Origin: Pseudolactococcus sp041800635
GTDB taxonomy: Bacteria; Bacillota; Bacilli; Lactobacillales; Streptococcaceae
Direction of reading: 5' to 3'
Assembly: GCA_047833645.1 (NCBI GenBank)
Contig: CP181259.1
Location: 744,001 to 808,000, forward strand
DNA: 64,000 nt
In this document: positions 30,468 through 38,655 of the stretch, one piece after another
Numbering within the stretch: position 1 is the first letter of the stretch
Layout of the letters: each line of letters opens with the position of its first letter
Notes under the pieces: generated by a model
The model's input: only the letters and a program-made list of their open reading frames with translations
What the model was told of the DNA's origin: nothing
Databases searched by the model: none
Program-made: the position numbers and the translations under genes

Positions 30468-31466
30468 TCATTCAGCTGGTTCAAAAGCCTGTTCCCGTAG
30501 TTTTGACAACCGGTTTTCCCGTTTCTTGGTCAGATCACGGACGGCACCACGTGGGATGATGTCTTCATAGGTGACCTGACTCTGCGCTGTCTGCCCAGCA
30601 AACTGCTTCAAATAGTCCATGACTTCACGGACAATCGCCGTCGGTGTCGAAGCTCCCGCTGTCACGGCTACTGTCGCATCCTCCTGCAGCTCGGTCAACC
30701 ATTCTGGCTTGATTTCAGAGACATCCGCCACCCGATGTGCTGGCACACCCGCCTGATTGCGCGAGACTTCTGCTAGCCGATTCGTATTATTCGACCGCGG
30801 ATCGCCAACGACGATTGTCAGCGCACAGCCCACTGCCTGCTCAGCGACAGCCTCTTGACGCTCCGACGTGGCTTGGCAGATATCACTATGCTCCACGACC
30901 TGGGGAAACTTCTCATGCACTGCTGCCATGATATCCGACACATCCCAGAGACTCATGGTCGTCTGATTGGTCATGAAAACTTTGCCTGTTAACTCGAGCG
31001 CATCCAGATCTTGCAGATTCGAGAGGAGATGGATGCGCGCCGGATCGATTCCCAGCACACCTTCTGGTTCTGGGTGGCCTTTCTTACCGATGTAGATGAC
31101 CTCATAACCATCTGCCAAGCGTTTCTTGACGATTTCATGCGTAATCAGAACGTCAGGACAGCTCGCATCCACTACCGTTAAGCCTTTTTCAGCGGCTCGC
31201 TGTCTCACCGCGTCAGAAATCCCATGCGCTGTAAAAATCACAGTCCCATGGTCAATGGTCTCTAAAATGGCCAGGCGATTTTCGCCGTCGATCGTCTGCA
31301 CGCCGATTTTTTCGAAACTTTCCGTGACATGGTGGTTGTGCACGATCATCCCCAAAATATAGATAGGACGTGGGAGATCCGGACTCTTGGCAACATTTTT
31401 GGCGATAACCATGGCGTCGATAACACCGTAACAGTAGCCCATAGGCGTGATATGTTTAATCTTCAT
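30468..31466 (-). CDS. ispH: 4-hydroxy-3-methylbut-2-enyl diphosphate reductase
   Basis: Last enzyme of the MEP isoprenoid pathway: reduces HMBPP to IPP and DMAPP using an Fe-S cluster. At 332 residues it is normal length. The three cluster Cys are in MGYCYGVIDAM (Cys 12), VVDASCPDV and HSDICQATSERQ. HNHHVTESF, VIFTAHGIS, GKKGHPEPEGVLG and AGASTPTAIVREV are also conserved. It stands alone, divergent from cysK. Streptococcaceae usually make isoprenoids through mevalonate, so the rest of the MEP pathway needs to be sought elsewhere in the genome. Confidence 0.92.
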   Translation of the reverse strand: MKIKHITPMGYCYGVIDAMVIAKNVAKSPDLPRPIYILGMIVHNHHVTESFEKIGVQTIDGENRLAILETIDHGTVIFTAHGISDAVRQRAAEKGLTVVDASCPDVLITHEIVKKRLADGYEVIYIGKKGHPEPEGVLGIDPARIHLLSNLQDLDALELTGKVFMTNQTTMSLWDVSDIMAAVHEKFPQVVEHSDICQATSERQEAVAEQAVGCALTIVVGDPRSNNTNRLAEVSRNQAGVPAHRVADVSEIKPEWLTELQEDATVAVTAGASTPTAIVREVMDYLKQFAGQTAQSQVTYEDIIPRGAVRDLTKKRENRLSKLREQAFEPAE

Positions 31467-31570
31467 AAATTTTTTTTATACCCGATTTCGTTTTTTGATA
31501 AGCCCGAAAATTTTTTTAAGCTGTATAATAGTATTATAAACTATTTACTAACAATTTGGAGGACACTGAT

Positions 31571-32497
31571 ATGTCAAAAATTTACGACAATATTACAGAT
31601 TTGATTGGCGGTACACCTATCGTCAAATTGCGTCATGTTGATGAAGACTCGGCTGATGTTTATGTCAAGCTCGAAGCCTTTAACCCTGGCGGCTCTGTAA
31701 AAGACCGTATCGCCCTGAACATGATTCGTGCCGCTGAAGCGGATGGCTCGCTTAAACCTGGCGGTACCATCGTTGAACCGACTTCAGGCAACACTGGGAT
31801 TGGCCTTGCCTTCGTTGGTGCGGCGCTTGGTTATAAAGTCATCATCGTCCTTCCTGAAACTTTCTCCATCGAACGTCGTCGCCTCATCCAAGCTTATGGC
31901 GCTGAGCTTGTCTTAACGCCTGCTGCTGGTGGCATGGGCGCTGCCATTGCCAAAGCTAAAGAACTGGCTGAAGACAATGGCTACTTCTTACCCCTACAAT
32001 TTGAAAACCCAGCCAACCCACGCATCCACGAAGAAACAACCGGCCCTGAAATCCTTGCCGCCTTTGGCGAAAATGGTTTAGATGCCTTTGTCGCAGGTGC
32101 TGGCACTGGCGGCACCGTATCAGGTGTGTCACATGTCCTCAAAAAAGCCAATCCTAATATCGGGATTTATGTCGTGGAAGCCAATGAATCAGCGGTCTTC
32201 TCTGGTGAGAAACCAGGACCGCATAAAATTCAAGGTATCTCACCAGGTTTCATCCCAGGCACACTGGATACTAAATCTTATGATGAGATCATCCGCGTAA
32301 CCTCTGATGACGCCATCGTAGCTGGTCGTGTCATCGGTGGCCAAGAAGGCTTTCTCCTCGGCATTTCTGGTGGCGCTGCAGTCTTTGCGGCTAAACAAGT
32401 CGCGAAAAAACTCGGTAAAGGTAAAAAAGTCCTCGCCGTCGCACCTGACAATGGCGAGCGTTATCTCTCTACTTTCCTTTATGATTTTGGCGAATAA
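31571..32497 (+). CDS. cysK: Cysteine synthase A (O-acetylserine sulfhydrylase)
   Basis: PLP enzyme that makes cysteine from O-acetylserine and sulfide, 308 residues from the ATG at 31571 (GGAGGA upstream). The PLP Lys lies in FNPGGSVKDRIALNMI, the substrate loop in VEPTSGNTGIGLAFVGAALGYK, and the phosphate-binding loop in AGAGTGGTVSGVS. GISGGAAVFAAKQ is near the C-terminus. It is single with its own terminator. A probable cysteine/cystine importer lies about 1 kb away, so sulfur amino-acid functions are grouped here. Confidence 0.95.
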   Translation: MSKIYDNITDLIGGTPIVKLRHVDEDSADVYVKLEAFNPGGSVKDRIALNMIRAAEADGSLKPGGTIVEPTSGNTGIGLAFVGAALGYKVIIVLPETFSIERRRLIQAYGAELVLTPAAGGMGAAIAKAKELAEDNGYFLPLQFENPANPRIHEETTGPEILAAFGENGLDAFVAGAGTGGTVSGVSHVLKKANPNIGIYVVEANESAVFSGEKPGPHKIQGISPGFIPGTLDTKSYDEIIRVTSDDAIVAGRVIGGQEGFLLGISGGAAVFAAKQVAKKLGKGKKVLAVAPDNGERYLSTFLYDFGE

Positions 32498-32517
32498 AAT
32501 CTAACTCCTTCCCCATC

Positions 32518-32544
32518 AAAACCGCCCCATTTGGCGGTTTTTTT
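32518..32544 (+). terminator. Terminator after cysK
   Basis: AAAACCGCC/GGCGGTTTT with loop CCATTT, then further Ts. Confidence 0.9.
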
Positions 32545-32583
32545 GTTTGTCTACACGATTTAAATCTAATTATAGTATGCATC

Positions 32584-32613
32584 AAAAAAGAATATCGACT
32601 GTGATATTCTTTT
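32584..32613 (-). terminator. Terminator after sodA
   Basis: AAAAGAATATC/GATATTCTTTT stem with a 6-nt loop and an extra T-run on the minus strand. Confidence 0.85.
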
Positions 32614-32626
32614 AGACTGCTTAAAT

Positions 32627-33238
32627 TTATTTCGCTGCGGCGTAAAGTTCGTTGACTTTATACCAGTTGACAAGTTCGAAGAAGGCTGCGATGTAGTCAG
32701 GGCGAACATTGTGGTATTTGAGGTAGTAAGCGTGTTCCCAAACATCCAGACCAAGGACAGGTGTTTCACCATCTGTAATTGGATTGTCTTGGTTAGCTGT
32801 TGATGTCACTTTAAGCTCACCAGAAGCATCTACTACCAACCATGCCCAGCCGCTACCAAAACGAGTTGTTGCGGCAGTTTTGAAGGCTTCTTTGAAGGCA
32901 TCGAAGTCACCAAATTTAGCAACAATGGCTTCGCCGATCGCACCAGTTGGCGCACCACCAGCATTTGGTGCCAAGATTTCCCAGAAGAAGCTGTGGTTAA
33001 CATGACCACCACCGTTGTTTTGAACAGCAGTACGGATATCGTCAGGAACTGAAGCCAACTCTTTAACGAGGTCAAGCGCTGATTTGTCAGCCAATTCAGG
33101 ATGTTTGTCAATCGCTGCGTTCAAGTTCGCCACGTAAGTTGCATGGTGTTTGTCATGGTGCAATTTCATCGTTGCTTCATCGAAAAATGGTTCGAGTGCA
33201 TCATATGCGTAAGGTAGTTCTGGAAGTGTGTGTGCCAT
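32627..33238 (-). CDS. sodA: Superoxide dismutase (Mn/Fe type)
   Basis: Converts superoxide to oxygen and hydrogen peroxide, cytoplasmic. The ATG at 33238 has GAGGTACC upstream and gives 203 residues (MAHTLPELPYAYDALEPFFDEATMKLHHDKHH...). Metal ligands are seen as His in KLHHDKHHATYV, His in GGGHVNHSFFWEIL, and Asp/His in LGLDVWEHAYYLKYHNVRPDYIAAFF. Gly residues and the GSGWAWLV block are typical for manganese enzymes, although Fe or cambialistic use cannot be excluded from sequence. Single gene. Confidence 0.95.
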   Translation of the reverse strand: MAHTLPELPYAYDALEPFFDEATMKLHHDKHHATYVANLNAAIDKHPELADKSALDLVKELASVPDDIRTAVQNNGGGHVNHSFFWEILAPNAGGAPTGAIGEAIVAKFGDFDAFKEAFKTAATTRFGSGWAWLVVDASGELKVTSTANQDNPITDGETPVLGLDVWEHAYYLKYHNVRPDYIAAFFELVNWYKVNELYAAAK

Positions 33239-33358
33239 GTTGGTACCTCTTTCTTTGATTCTCAAATTGATGAGTGATGTGATACTTTTATTCTACCTCA
33301 AAACATGAGAAAGCGCCAACATTTAGATTACAAATTTTAGCTTGTCAAGTCGTTCAAA

Positions 33359-33383
33359 AAACGCCAGAGATCAACTGACGCTT
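33359..33383 (-). terminator. Terminator after the cysteine-type ABC operon
   Basis: On the minus strand AAGCGTCAG pairs with CTGGCGTTT (one G-T pair), loop of 7, then TTTTTG. Confidence 0.75.
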
Positions 33384-33402
33384 TCGAGGGTTTAATATTA
33401 TC

Positions 33403-34257
33403 TTATTGGTTCTTGCCTTCAAGGACAATGTCTTTGGCAGTAATATCACTCCCAAAGAAATCTTTCAGCGTTGCGTCATAGTCTTTAGCGAAAAAGCCAT
33501 CTTTACCGAGTGTTTCAAGCTCTTTATTGACCCAATCAAGCAGGGATTGATTGCCTTTTTTGATCCCCGGGTTAATCGTTGAGACGTCACCTAGTTCTTT
33601 AATGCCCACTTCAAACTCTGGATTTTCTTTCACCCAAGCATAGAGATAACTATTATCATCAGCGATGGCATCCGCACGTCCGTCTTTCAGGGCTTGGAAT
33701 TGCTGCGTTTTAGATTCGTATTTTTCAAGCGTCACACCAGGTTGTTCTTTAATGAAATAAGCTTCTGCTGTGGTCCCTTTATTGACAATGACTTTTTTAC
33801 CTTTGAGCTGTGCCACGTCTGTGATGGCCTTGTCTTTAAGACTTGCCACCCCGATGGCCACTTTCATGTAAGGATTGGCAAAGTCAATCACTTTTTCACG
33901 TTCAGGTGTTTTGGTGAAGTTCGCGAGGACAAGGTCAACTTTATTGGACTTGAGTGCATCGACACGTTCTTCTGCATTAACAATGACATAGTTTACTTTA
34001 ACCCCTAAATCTTTTGCGATTTGATTGCCAAGATAGACATCGTAGCCTTGATTTTTACCATCAGCATCCAAATAACCATAAGGTGATAAATCGCCAAATA
34101 CGGCGATTTTGATTTCACCCCGTTTTTTGATGGCGTCAACACTGGATGGATTCTTATCCTCTGAAGTACCCTCTTTTTTAGATGAGCCACACGCGACAAG
34201 CGAAAGGGCTACCCCTGCAACTGCTAAAATACCGACTGCTTTTTTCCAAATTTTCAT
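33403..34257 (-). CDS. Amino-acid ABC transporter binding lipoprotein, cysteine-receptor (CjaA)-like
   Basis: Extracellular receptor, 284 residues, with lipobox SLVACGS. The mature part (IKIAVFGDLSPYGYLDADGKNQGYDVYLGNQIAKDLGVKVNY..., VDLVLANFTKTPEREKVIDFANPYMKVAIGVASLKD, GKKVIVNKGTTAEAYF, ALKDGRADAIADDNSYLYAWV, GIKELGDVSTINPGIKKGN) strongly resembles the Campylobacter cysteine-binding protein CjaA. It is the last gene of an operon with another receptor, two permeases and one ATPase, the same composition as Bacillus tcyJKLMN. Cysteine or cystine is the likely ligand by inference. Confidence 0.85.
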   Translation of the reverse strand: MKIWKKAVGILAVAGVALSLVACGSSKKEGTSEDKNPSSVDAIKKRGEIKIAVFGDLSPYGYLDADGKNQGYDVYLGNQIAKDLGVKVNYVIVNAEERVDALKSNKVDLVLANFTKTPEREKVIDFANPYMKVAIGVASLKDKAITDVAQLKGKKVIVNKGTTAEAYFIKEQPGVTLEKYESKTQQFQALKDGRADAIADDNSYLYAWVKENPEFEVGIKELGDVSTINPGIKKGNQSLLDWVNKELETLGKDGFFAKDYDATLKDFFGSDITAKDIVLEGKNQ

Positions 34258-34287
34258 AAGATATTTCTCCTCTATTTTATTTATTAA

Positions 34288-35019
34288 TTAATATGCTAAA
34301 CTAGATAAAAATTGTTTGACGCGGGGATTATCCTCTGTCGTAAAGAAGGCTTCTGCCTCTGTCTCAACGAGAATTTGACCTGCGTCCATAAAGATAATGC
34401 GATCAGCAACTTGTCTGGCAAAATTCATCTCATGCGTGACGATCAACATGGTCATGCCTTCTGAGGCTAGACCTTGAATGACACTCAAGACTTCTCTCAC
34501 CATTTCTGGGTCAAGGGAGGCTGTCACTTCATCAAAAAGTAAGACTTGCGGCTGCATGACCAGACTTCTGACAATGGCTACCCGTTGTTTTTGCCCGCCT
34601 GATAATTCACGGGGATAGCTTTCAGCCTTATCAGCTAGGCCAATCCGATCCAAAAGGGCAAGGACTTCTGATGTGACGGCTGCTTTGTCACGTTTCTGAA
34701 CTTTTAAGGGGCCTAGTAAAATATTATCTAGCACCGTTAGATTAGGGAAGAGATCGTAGGACTGAAACACCATCCCGATCTCTGGCCGAATTTTTTGCCA
34801 GGCGAGTTCGCTGAGTTCTAAAGTCCTGTCCTTGAAAATAATTTCACCGCTGTCAATCGTCTCTAGGCCATTGAGCGTGCGAAGCAGCGTGGATTTGCCG
34901 CTACCGGATGGGCCTAGTAAAACGAGTACTTCGCCTTTATCAATAGCAAGGGAGACGCCTTTTAGGATTTCACTTTTGCCGAATTTTTTATGGATTTTTT
35001 GGGCTTCTAGAACACTCAT
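34288..35019 (-). CDS. Amino-acid ABC transporter ATP-binding protein (cysteine/cystine-type)
   Basis: ATPase of the importer, 243 residues, normal length. Walker A GPSGSGKSTLL, Q-loop MVFQSYDLFPNLTVLDN, signature LSGGQKQRVAIVRSLV, Walker B VLLFDEVTASLDPE (with V in place of the usual P after DE), and switch His in IVTHEMNFARQVADR. It overlaps the upstream permease stop by 4 bases and the receptor gene follows after 30 bp. Confidence 0.92.
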   Translation of the reverse strand: MSVLEAQKIHKKFGKSEILKGVSLAIDKGEVLVLLGPSGSGKSTLLRTLNGLETIDSGEIIFKDRTLELSELAWQKIRPEIGMVFQSYDLFPNLTVLDNILLGPLKVQKRDKAAVTSEVLALLDRIGLADKAESYPRELSGGQKQRVAIVRSLVMQPQVLLFDEVTASLDPEMVREVLSVIQGLASEGMTMLIVTHEMNFARQVADRIIFMDAGQILVETEAEAFFTTEDNPRVKQFLSSLAY

Positions 35020-35693
35020 GGGCGTGCCTGCCTTTCTAGGCGTTTAGCTAATAGCGATAAGGGCCAACAGAGGATGAAATACAGGAAGAAAATGAAGCCG
35101 TAGACCCAAAGTGAGGCTGTCGGGATTTTAATCGTGTAATTTTCGATAATTTGCTGGCCGACCTTGATCATCTCTGGTACCCCAATAATCAAGAGAATGG
35201 AGGTCGTTTTAATCACGCGCGTCACTAAATTCAGGGTTGCGGGGATTACAAGTGGTAAGCCTTGAGGTAAGTAAATATAGCGATATTGTTGCCATCTAGA
35301 CAGACCAAGCGCACGTCCAGCATCAATCTGTGTTTTTGGAACGCTCATCAAAGCCGACCTGACGATATCACTCATTTCAGAAGAAATCCAGAGGACAAAG
35401 ACGATCACCGACACCGTGAACTGGCTAATATCTGTGTTCAAGGCTTCTGGTAAAATGTAATAAAAAACGAATAACAACACGAGCAGGGGCATGATTCTGA
35501 AAATTTCCAGATAGAGCTTGAAAATCCCTTGAATCCCCCTTGAATGGGATGTTCTGAGAATGCCAAACAATACGCCTAGCAGTAAGCCAATCACTAAAGA
35601 TGCGAGCGAAATTTTGGCAGCCAACCACATACCACCCAAAATTCGGGAGAGGTTGGTCCCATCAAAAAGGATATCAAGACCCGAAGATGCCAT
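35016..35693 (-). CDS. Amino-acid ABC transporter permease
   Basis: Second permease of the operon, 225 residues, about five helices, with the EAA loop KTQIDAGRALGLSRWQQYRYIYLPQGLPLVIPA. AAAGGAG precedes the ATG. The start lies 20 bases inside the upstream permease gene, so translation is coupled. It differs clearly from the first permease, suggesting a heterodimeric channel. Confidence 0.9.
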   Translation of the reverse strand: MASSGLDILFDGTNLSRILGGMWLAAKISLASLVIGLLLGVLFGILRTSHSRGIQGIFKLYLEIFRIMPLLVLLFVFYYILPEALNTDISQFTVSVIVFVLWISSEMSDIVRSALMSVPKTQIDAGRALGLSRWQQYRYIYLPQGLPLVIPATLNLVTRVIKTTSILLIIGVPEMIKVGQQIIENYTIKIPTASLWVYGFIFFLYFILCWPLSLLAKRLERQARP

Positions 35694-36333
35694 GGCGAAC
35701 TCTCCTTTCGATATAAGTGATGAGGAGCGACAGCGGGATTAAAATCACCGCATAGGAGACGACCAACAGCAGTAAATACTCTCGCGTCAAATAATACATA
35801 CCGATCAAATCTCGTGTCACATTGGTCAAGTCCATGATGGCAATGGCCGAAAAGACAGAGGTTTCTTTCAGCAGGAAAAGCGCATTCGCACCAACTGCTG
35901 GGACACAATTGGCCAAACCTTGTGGAAATATAATAAAACGTGCCAATTGAAGCCTGGTCAAACCAAGCGCTCGACCACTTTCCACCTGAATCATTGCTAC
36001 CGACTCAAAGCCACCACGAAAAGCTTCACTCATATAGCCACCGCCTAGAAAAGCTAGGCCAATCACCCCAACGGTTTCTTTATCAAGTTGAATCCCAATG
36101 CGTGGCAAGCCATAATAAAGAAAAAAGAGCTGAATCAATAAAGGCGTGTTGCGAGATAATTCGGTGTAAGCACTGGCAAGTTGCCGAAAAATAGGGACTT
36201 TAAAATAAATGATAAAACTTGAGACCAAGCCAATGATCAAAGCTAGCAGGATGCCGGCACTCGCAAGCTTGAGCGTGACCAGCATCGCCTGTATATACTG
36301 TGGCAACGCTTCGTGCATCATTTGACTATCCAT
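35674..36333 (-). CDS. Amino-acid ABC transporter permease
   Basis: First permease of the operon, 219 residues from the ATG at 36333, which follows AAAGGAGG; the upstream in-frame start at 36351 lies before that ribosome site. The amino-acid permease block LSRNTPLLIQLFFLYYGLP and the EAA loop MIQVESGRALGLTRLQLARFIIFPQGLANCVPA are clear. An intrinsic terminator separates it from the receptor gene upstream. Confidence 0.9.
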   Translation of the reverse strand: MDSQMMHEALPQYIQAMLVTLKLASAGILLALIIGLVSSFIIYFKVPIFRQLASAYTELSRNTPLLIQLFFLYYGLPRIGIQLDKETVGVIGLAFLGGGYMSEAFRGGFESVAMIQVESGRALGLTRLQLARFIIFPQGLANCVPAVGANALFLLKETSVFSAIAIMDLTNVTRDLIGMYYLTREYLLLLVVSYAVILIPLSLLITYIERRVRHGIFGS

Positions 36334-36428
36334 ATCCCCTCCTTTATTCAAACTTGTGGCTAGCTTTTAAGACCTTATCGCTCTTACCATTTTAACGCTG
36401 AATCCTCAGACTTGTCTTTAAAATAATA

Positions 36429-36463
36429 AAAGGTCGTGATAGGAAATCCTAATCACGACCTTT
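36429..36463 (-). terminator. Intercistronic terminator between receptor and permease genes
   Basis: AAAGGTCGTGAT/ATCACGACCTTT stem with an inner AGG/CCT pairing; on the minus strand TTTATTATTTT follows. It probably allows much more receptor than permease mRNA. Confidence 0.75.
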
Positions 36464-36495
36464 CTGATATGCCTTAAATGCTAGTGTCACTTCAA

Positions 36496-37332
36496 TTATT
36501 TCAATGCATCTGCTGATGGTGTATAATCGCCACCGTAAAATTTCTCAGACAGTTTTTTGAGTGTCCCGTCTTCAAATAAAGATTTAAGGGCTTTATCCAT
36601 CTCACCTTTGAGCTTAGTTTGGGTGTCTTCTAAGATAAAGTATTCATATGTTTTAAATGTTGGGTAATCCTTCAAATCAGGAATGTTGCTAGCGACTGTG
36701 ACACCATGTGTTTTAGCCAAGTTTTCAGCTGCTGATTTTGAGGCAAACAAGAAATCAATCTGACTTGACTCAACCGCTGCCAAACGATCTGCAAGTGAGC
36801 GTTCTGAATAGGTTACGTCGATTTTTTTGTCTGGGTATTTTTTATTCCAGGCTTCAAAAATCGCGCCATAGTTGGTTCCTGCGGGAATCTCTGTTTTCTT
36901 ACCAATCAAGTCTCTAATTGAGGTATAGTTATTTTTGACACTTGAAAAAATAGCATTGACATTTTCCGAGATCGGATAGGTGAAGGCGTATTTTTTCTCA
37001 CGTTCTGGTGTCTTGCCAAAGTTATTGGCACCGATTTGACTCCGACCGGCATCTAAATCCGTTAAGATAGCTTCATCAGAAACGATTTTGTAGTCGAATT
37101 TGTAATCTGGCAATTTTTTATCGATCGCTTTTAACACTTCGATATCATAACCCGTCAGCGTGTCACCCTCTTTATAGGCATAAGGCTTGGAGTCAGCCGT
37201 TTGAGCGACCGTGATCGTCGTCACTTTTTTAGCTGCGTCCGTTGTCCCTTTATCTGACTTACCACATGCCGCCAAAAACGCCACGCTCAATAACCCGACA
37301 GCAGCAAGTGCTGCGACTTTTTTAAATCCCAT
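36496..37332 (-). CDS. Amino-acid ABC transporter binding lipoprotein (TcyJ/K-like)
   Basis: First gene of the five-gene importer operon, 278 residues from the ATG at 37332 (AGAGGA upstream); a TTG two codons earlier is an alternative. The lipobox is AFLAACGK. The mature part includes ITVAQTADSKPYAYKEGDTLTGYDIEVLKAIDKKLPDY, RSQIGANNFGKTPEREKKYAFTYPI and AGTNYGAIFEAWN. It differs from the second receptor of the same operon. Two receptors, two permeases and one ATPase are found in Bacillus tcyJKLMN, a sulfur-compound importer. Confidence 0.85.
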   Translation of the reverse strand: MGFKKVAALAAVGLLSVAFLAACGKSDKGTTDAAKKVTTITVAQTADSKPYAYKEGDTLTGYDIEVLKAIDKKLPDYKFDYKIVSDEAILTDLDAGRSQIGANNFGKTPEREKKYAFTYPISENVNAIFSSVKNNYTSIRDLIGKKTEIPAGTNYGAIFEAWNKKYPDKKIDVTYSERSLADRLAAVESSQIDFLFASKSAAENLAKTHGVTVASNIPDLKDYPTFKTYEYFILEDTQTKLKGEMDKALKSLFEDGTLKKLSEKFYGGDYTPSADALK

Positions 37333-37422
37333 AATCAAAAATCCTCTTTTTCAAATTGATAAATCTCATTTTACCATAAAAATCCTGAGGGGCCTCTTTT
37401 AAAAACTGTATGACGACTTAAA

Positions 37423-37458
37423 AAAAAGAAATGACCATTTTCCTGATCATTTCTTTTT
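37423..37458. terminator. Bidirectional terminator at the end of rsmI
   Basis: AAAAAGAAATGA/TCATTTCTTTTT, 12-bp stem with a 12-nt loop. It overlaps the last bases of rsmI. Confidence 0.75.
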
Positions 37459-38320
37459 ATAAGTCATGATAACTTTGATAGAGTTCTTGCCGGACTAACC
37501 CCCGTGTTTTGGCAACTTTCTTGATGGCAGCATTTGGTTTTTCCCCTGCCTGAATCAAGGCCGCAACAGCTTCTAAATCCGTCAAATCTGCCGCTTCATC
37601 TGCCGCGACCGCATCAGAGCCACTGACAATCAGCAAACACTCGCCCTTAATCGGATGCGTCTCAAGCGATGCCAAGACTTCTGAAATCCGGCCACGCCGA
37701 TATTCTTCAAAGAGTTTAGTCAACTCCCGAACAAAAGCCACCTCACGATCGCCATAAACCGCTAATAGATTGGTCAAGGTCGCAGCCACCCGATGGGGTG
37801 ACTCATAAAAAATTTGACTTTCTGGATAGGCCATTTTCTCAGTTAGAAAAGCCACTTGCTCTGATTTTTTACGAGGCAAAAAGCCATAAAAAATATGGGG
37901 TTGTGGCGCAATGCCTGAGGCAATCAAGGCTGTAATCCCTGCACTGGCCCCTGGTAAAGCAACGACGTCAATGCCCTCAGAGATGCAGGCTAGCACTAAG
38001 TCATGTCCTGGGTCAGAAATCGACGGCAGACCGGCATCTGAAACCTGAGCTATGGCCTTACCCGATGCTAAAAATTGCAGCATTTTCGAGAGTTTCAGAC
38101 CACTATTATGCTCGTGAAAACTCTCTTGTGGCGTTTCAATTTCAAAGTGATTGAGCAATTTTTGCGTGTTCCGCGTGTCTTCTGAGGCAATCAAATCCAC
38201 CGTTTGCAAGATTTTGACCGCGCGAAAAGTCATGTCGTCCAAATTACCGATGGGTGTCGGCACCAAATACAGCGTCCCAGCTGACTTGGCGCCCTTAAAA
38301 CTTTGCTGAAAATTCATCAT
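37457..38320 (-). CDS. rsmI: 16S rRNA (cytidine-1402-2'-O)-methyltransferase
   Basis: Methylates the 2'-O of C1402 in the decoding centre using S-adenosylmethionine, about 287 residues from the ATG at 38320, which overlaps the yabA stop. The tetrapyrrole-methylase fold is shown by LYLVPTPIGNLDDMTFRAVKIL, DLIASEDTRNTQKLLNHFEI, VSDAGLPSISDPG, ALPGASAGITALIASG and FYESPHRVAATL. It is the last gene of tmk-holB-ricT-yabA-rsmI. Confidence 0.93.
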   Translation of the reverse strand: MMNFQQSFKGAKSAGTLYLVPTPIGNLDDMTFRAVKILQTVDLIASEDTRNTQKLLNHFEIETPQESFHEHNSGLKLSKMLQFLASGKAIAQVSDAGLPSISDPGHDLVLACISEGIDVVALPGASAGITALIASGIAPQPHIFYGFLPRKKSEQVAFLTEKMAYPESQIFYESPHRVAATLTNLLAVYGDREVAFVRELTKLFEEYRRGRISEVLASLETHPIKGECLLIVSGSDAVAADEAADLTDLEAVAALIQAGEKPNAAIKKVAKTRGLVRQELYQSYHDL

Positions 38321-38655
38321 CGATACAAAATCTCCGCACAATAAAGGCAGGTCTCACCCGGCTCCAAACGCTGACCATAAAAATCCCGACAGACATGAAA
38401 GCCATCTTCGTAAATTTCCTGCAAATTTGACATGGGCACTTTCTTAGCCGATTTTTCGTTCTTATTCTCCGGGCTATGGGGCTCCGAAAACTCTGCCAAA
38501 CGGTCGCGCAAGCGCGCATTTTCTAAGCGTAGGCTTGTATTCTCTGTTAATAATTTTTGATAGTTGGATTTAATATCACTGACTTGCGTGAGTGTCGCGA
38601 CCAACCTTTCTTCTAACTCTGACAAGTGCTCAAAGAAAGACAATTTATCTGTCAT
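38317..38655 (-). CDS. yabA: Replication initiation control protein YabA
   Basis: Negative regulator of replication initiation that in Bacillus bridges DnaA and DnaN. 112 residues: an N-terminal leucine-rich coiled coil (FFEHLSELEERLVATLTQVSDIKSNYQKLLTENTSLRLENARLRDRL) and a C-terminal zinc domain with CHVCRDFYG and CLYCAEIL. Its start overlaps the ricT stop by 4 bases and its stop overlaps the rsmI start. Confidence 0.92.
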   Translation of the reverse strand: MTDKLSFFEHLSELEERLVATLTQVSDIKSNYQKLLTENTSLRLENARLRDRLAEFSEPHSPENKNEKSAKKVPMSNLQEIYEDGFHVCRDFYGQRLEPGETCLYCAEILYR

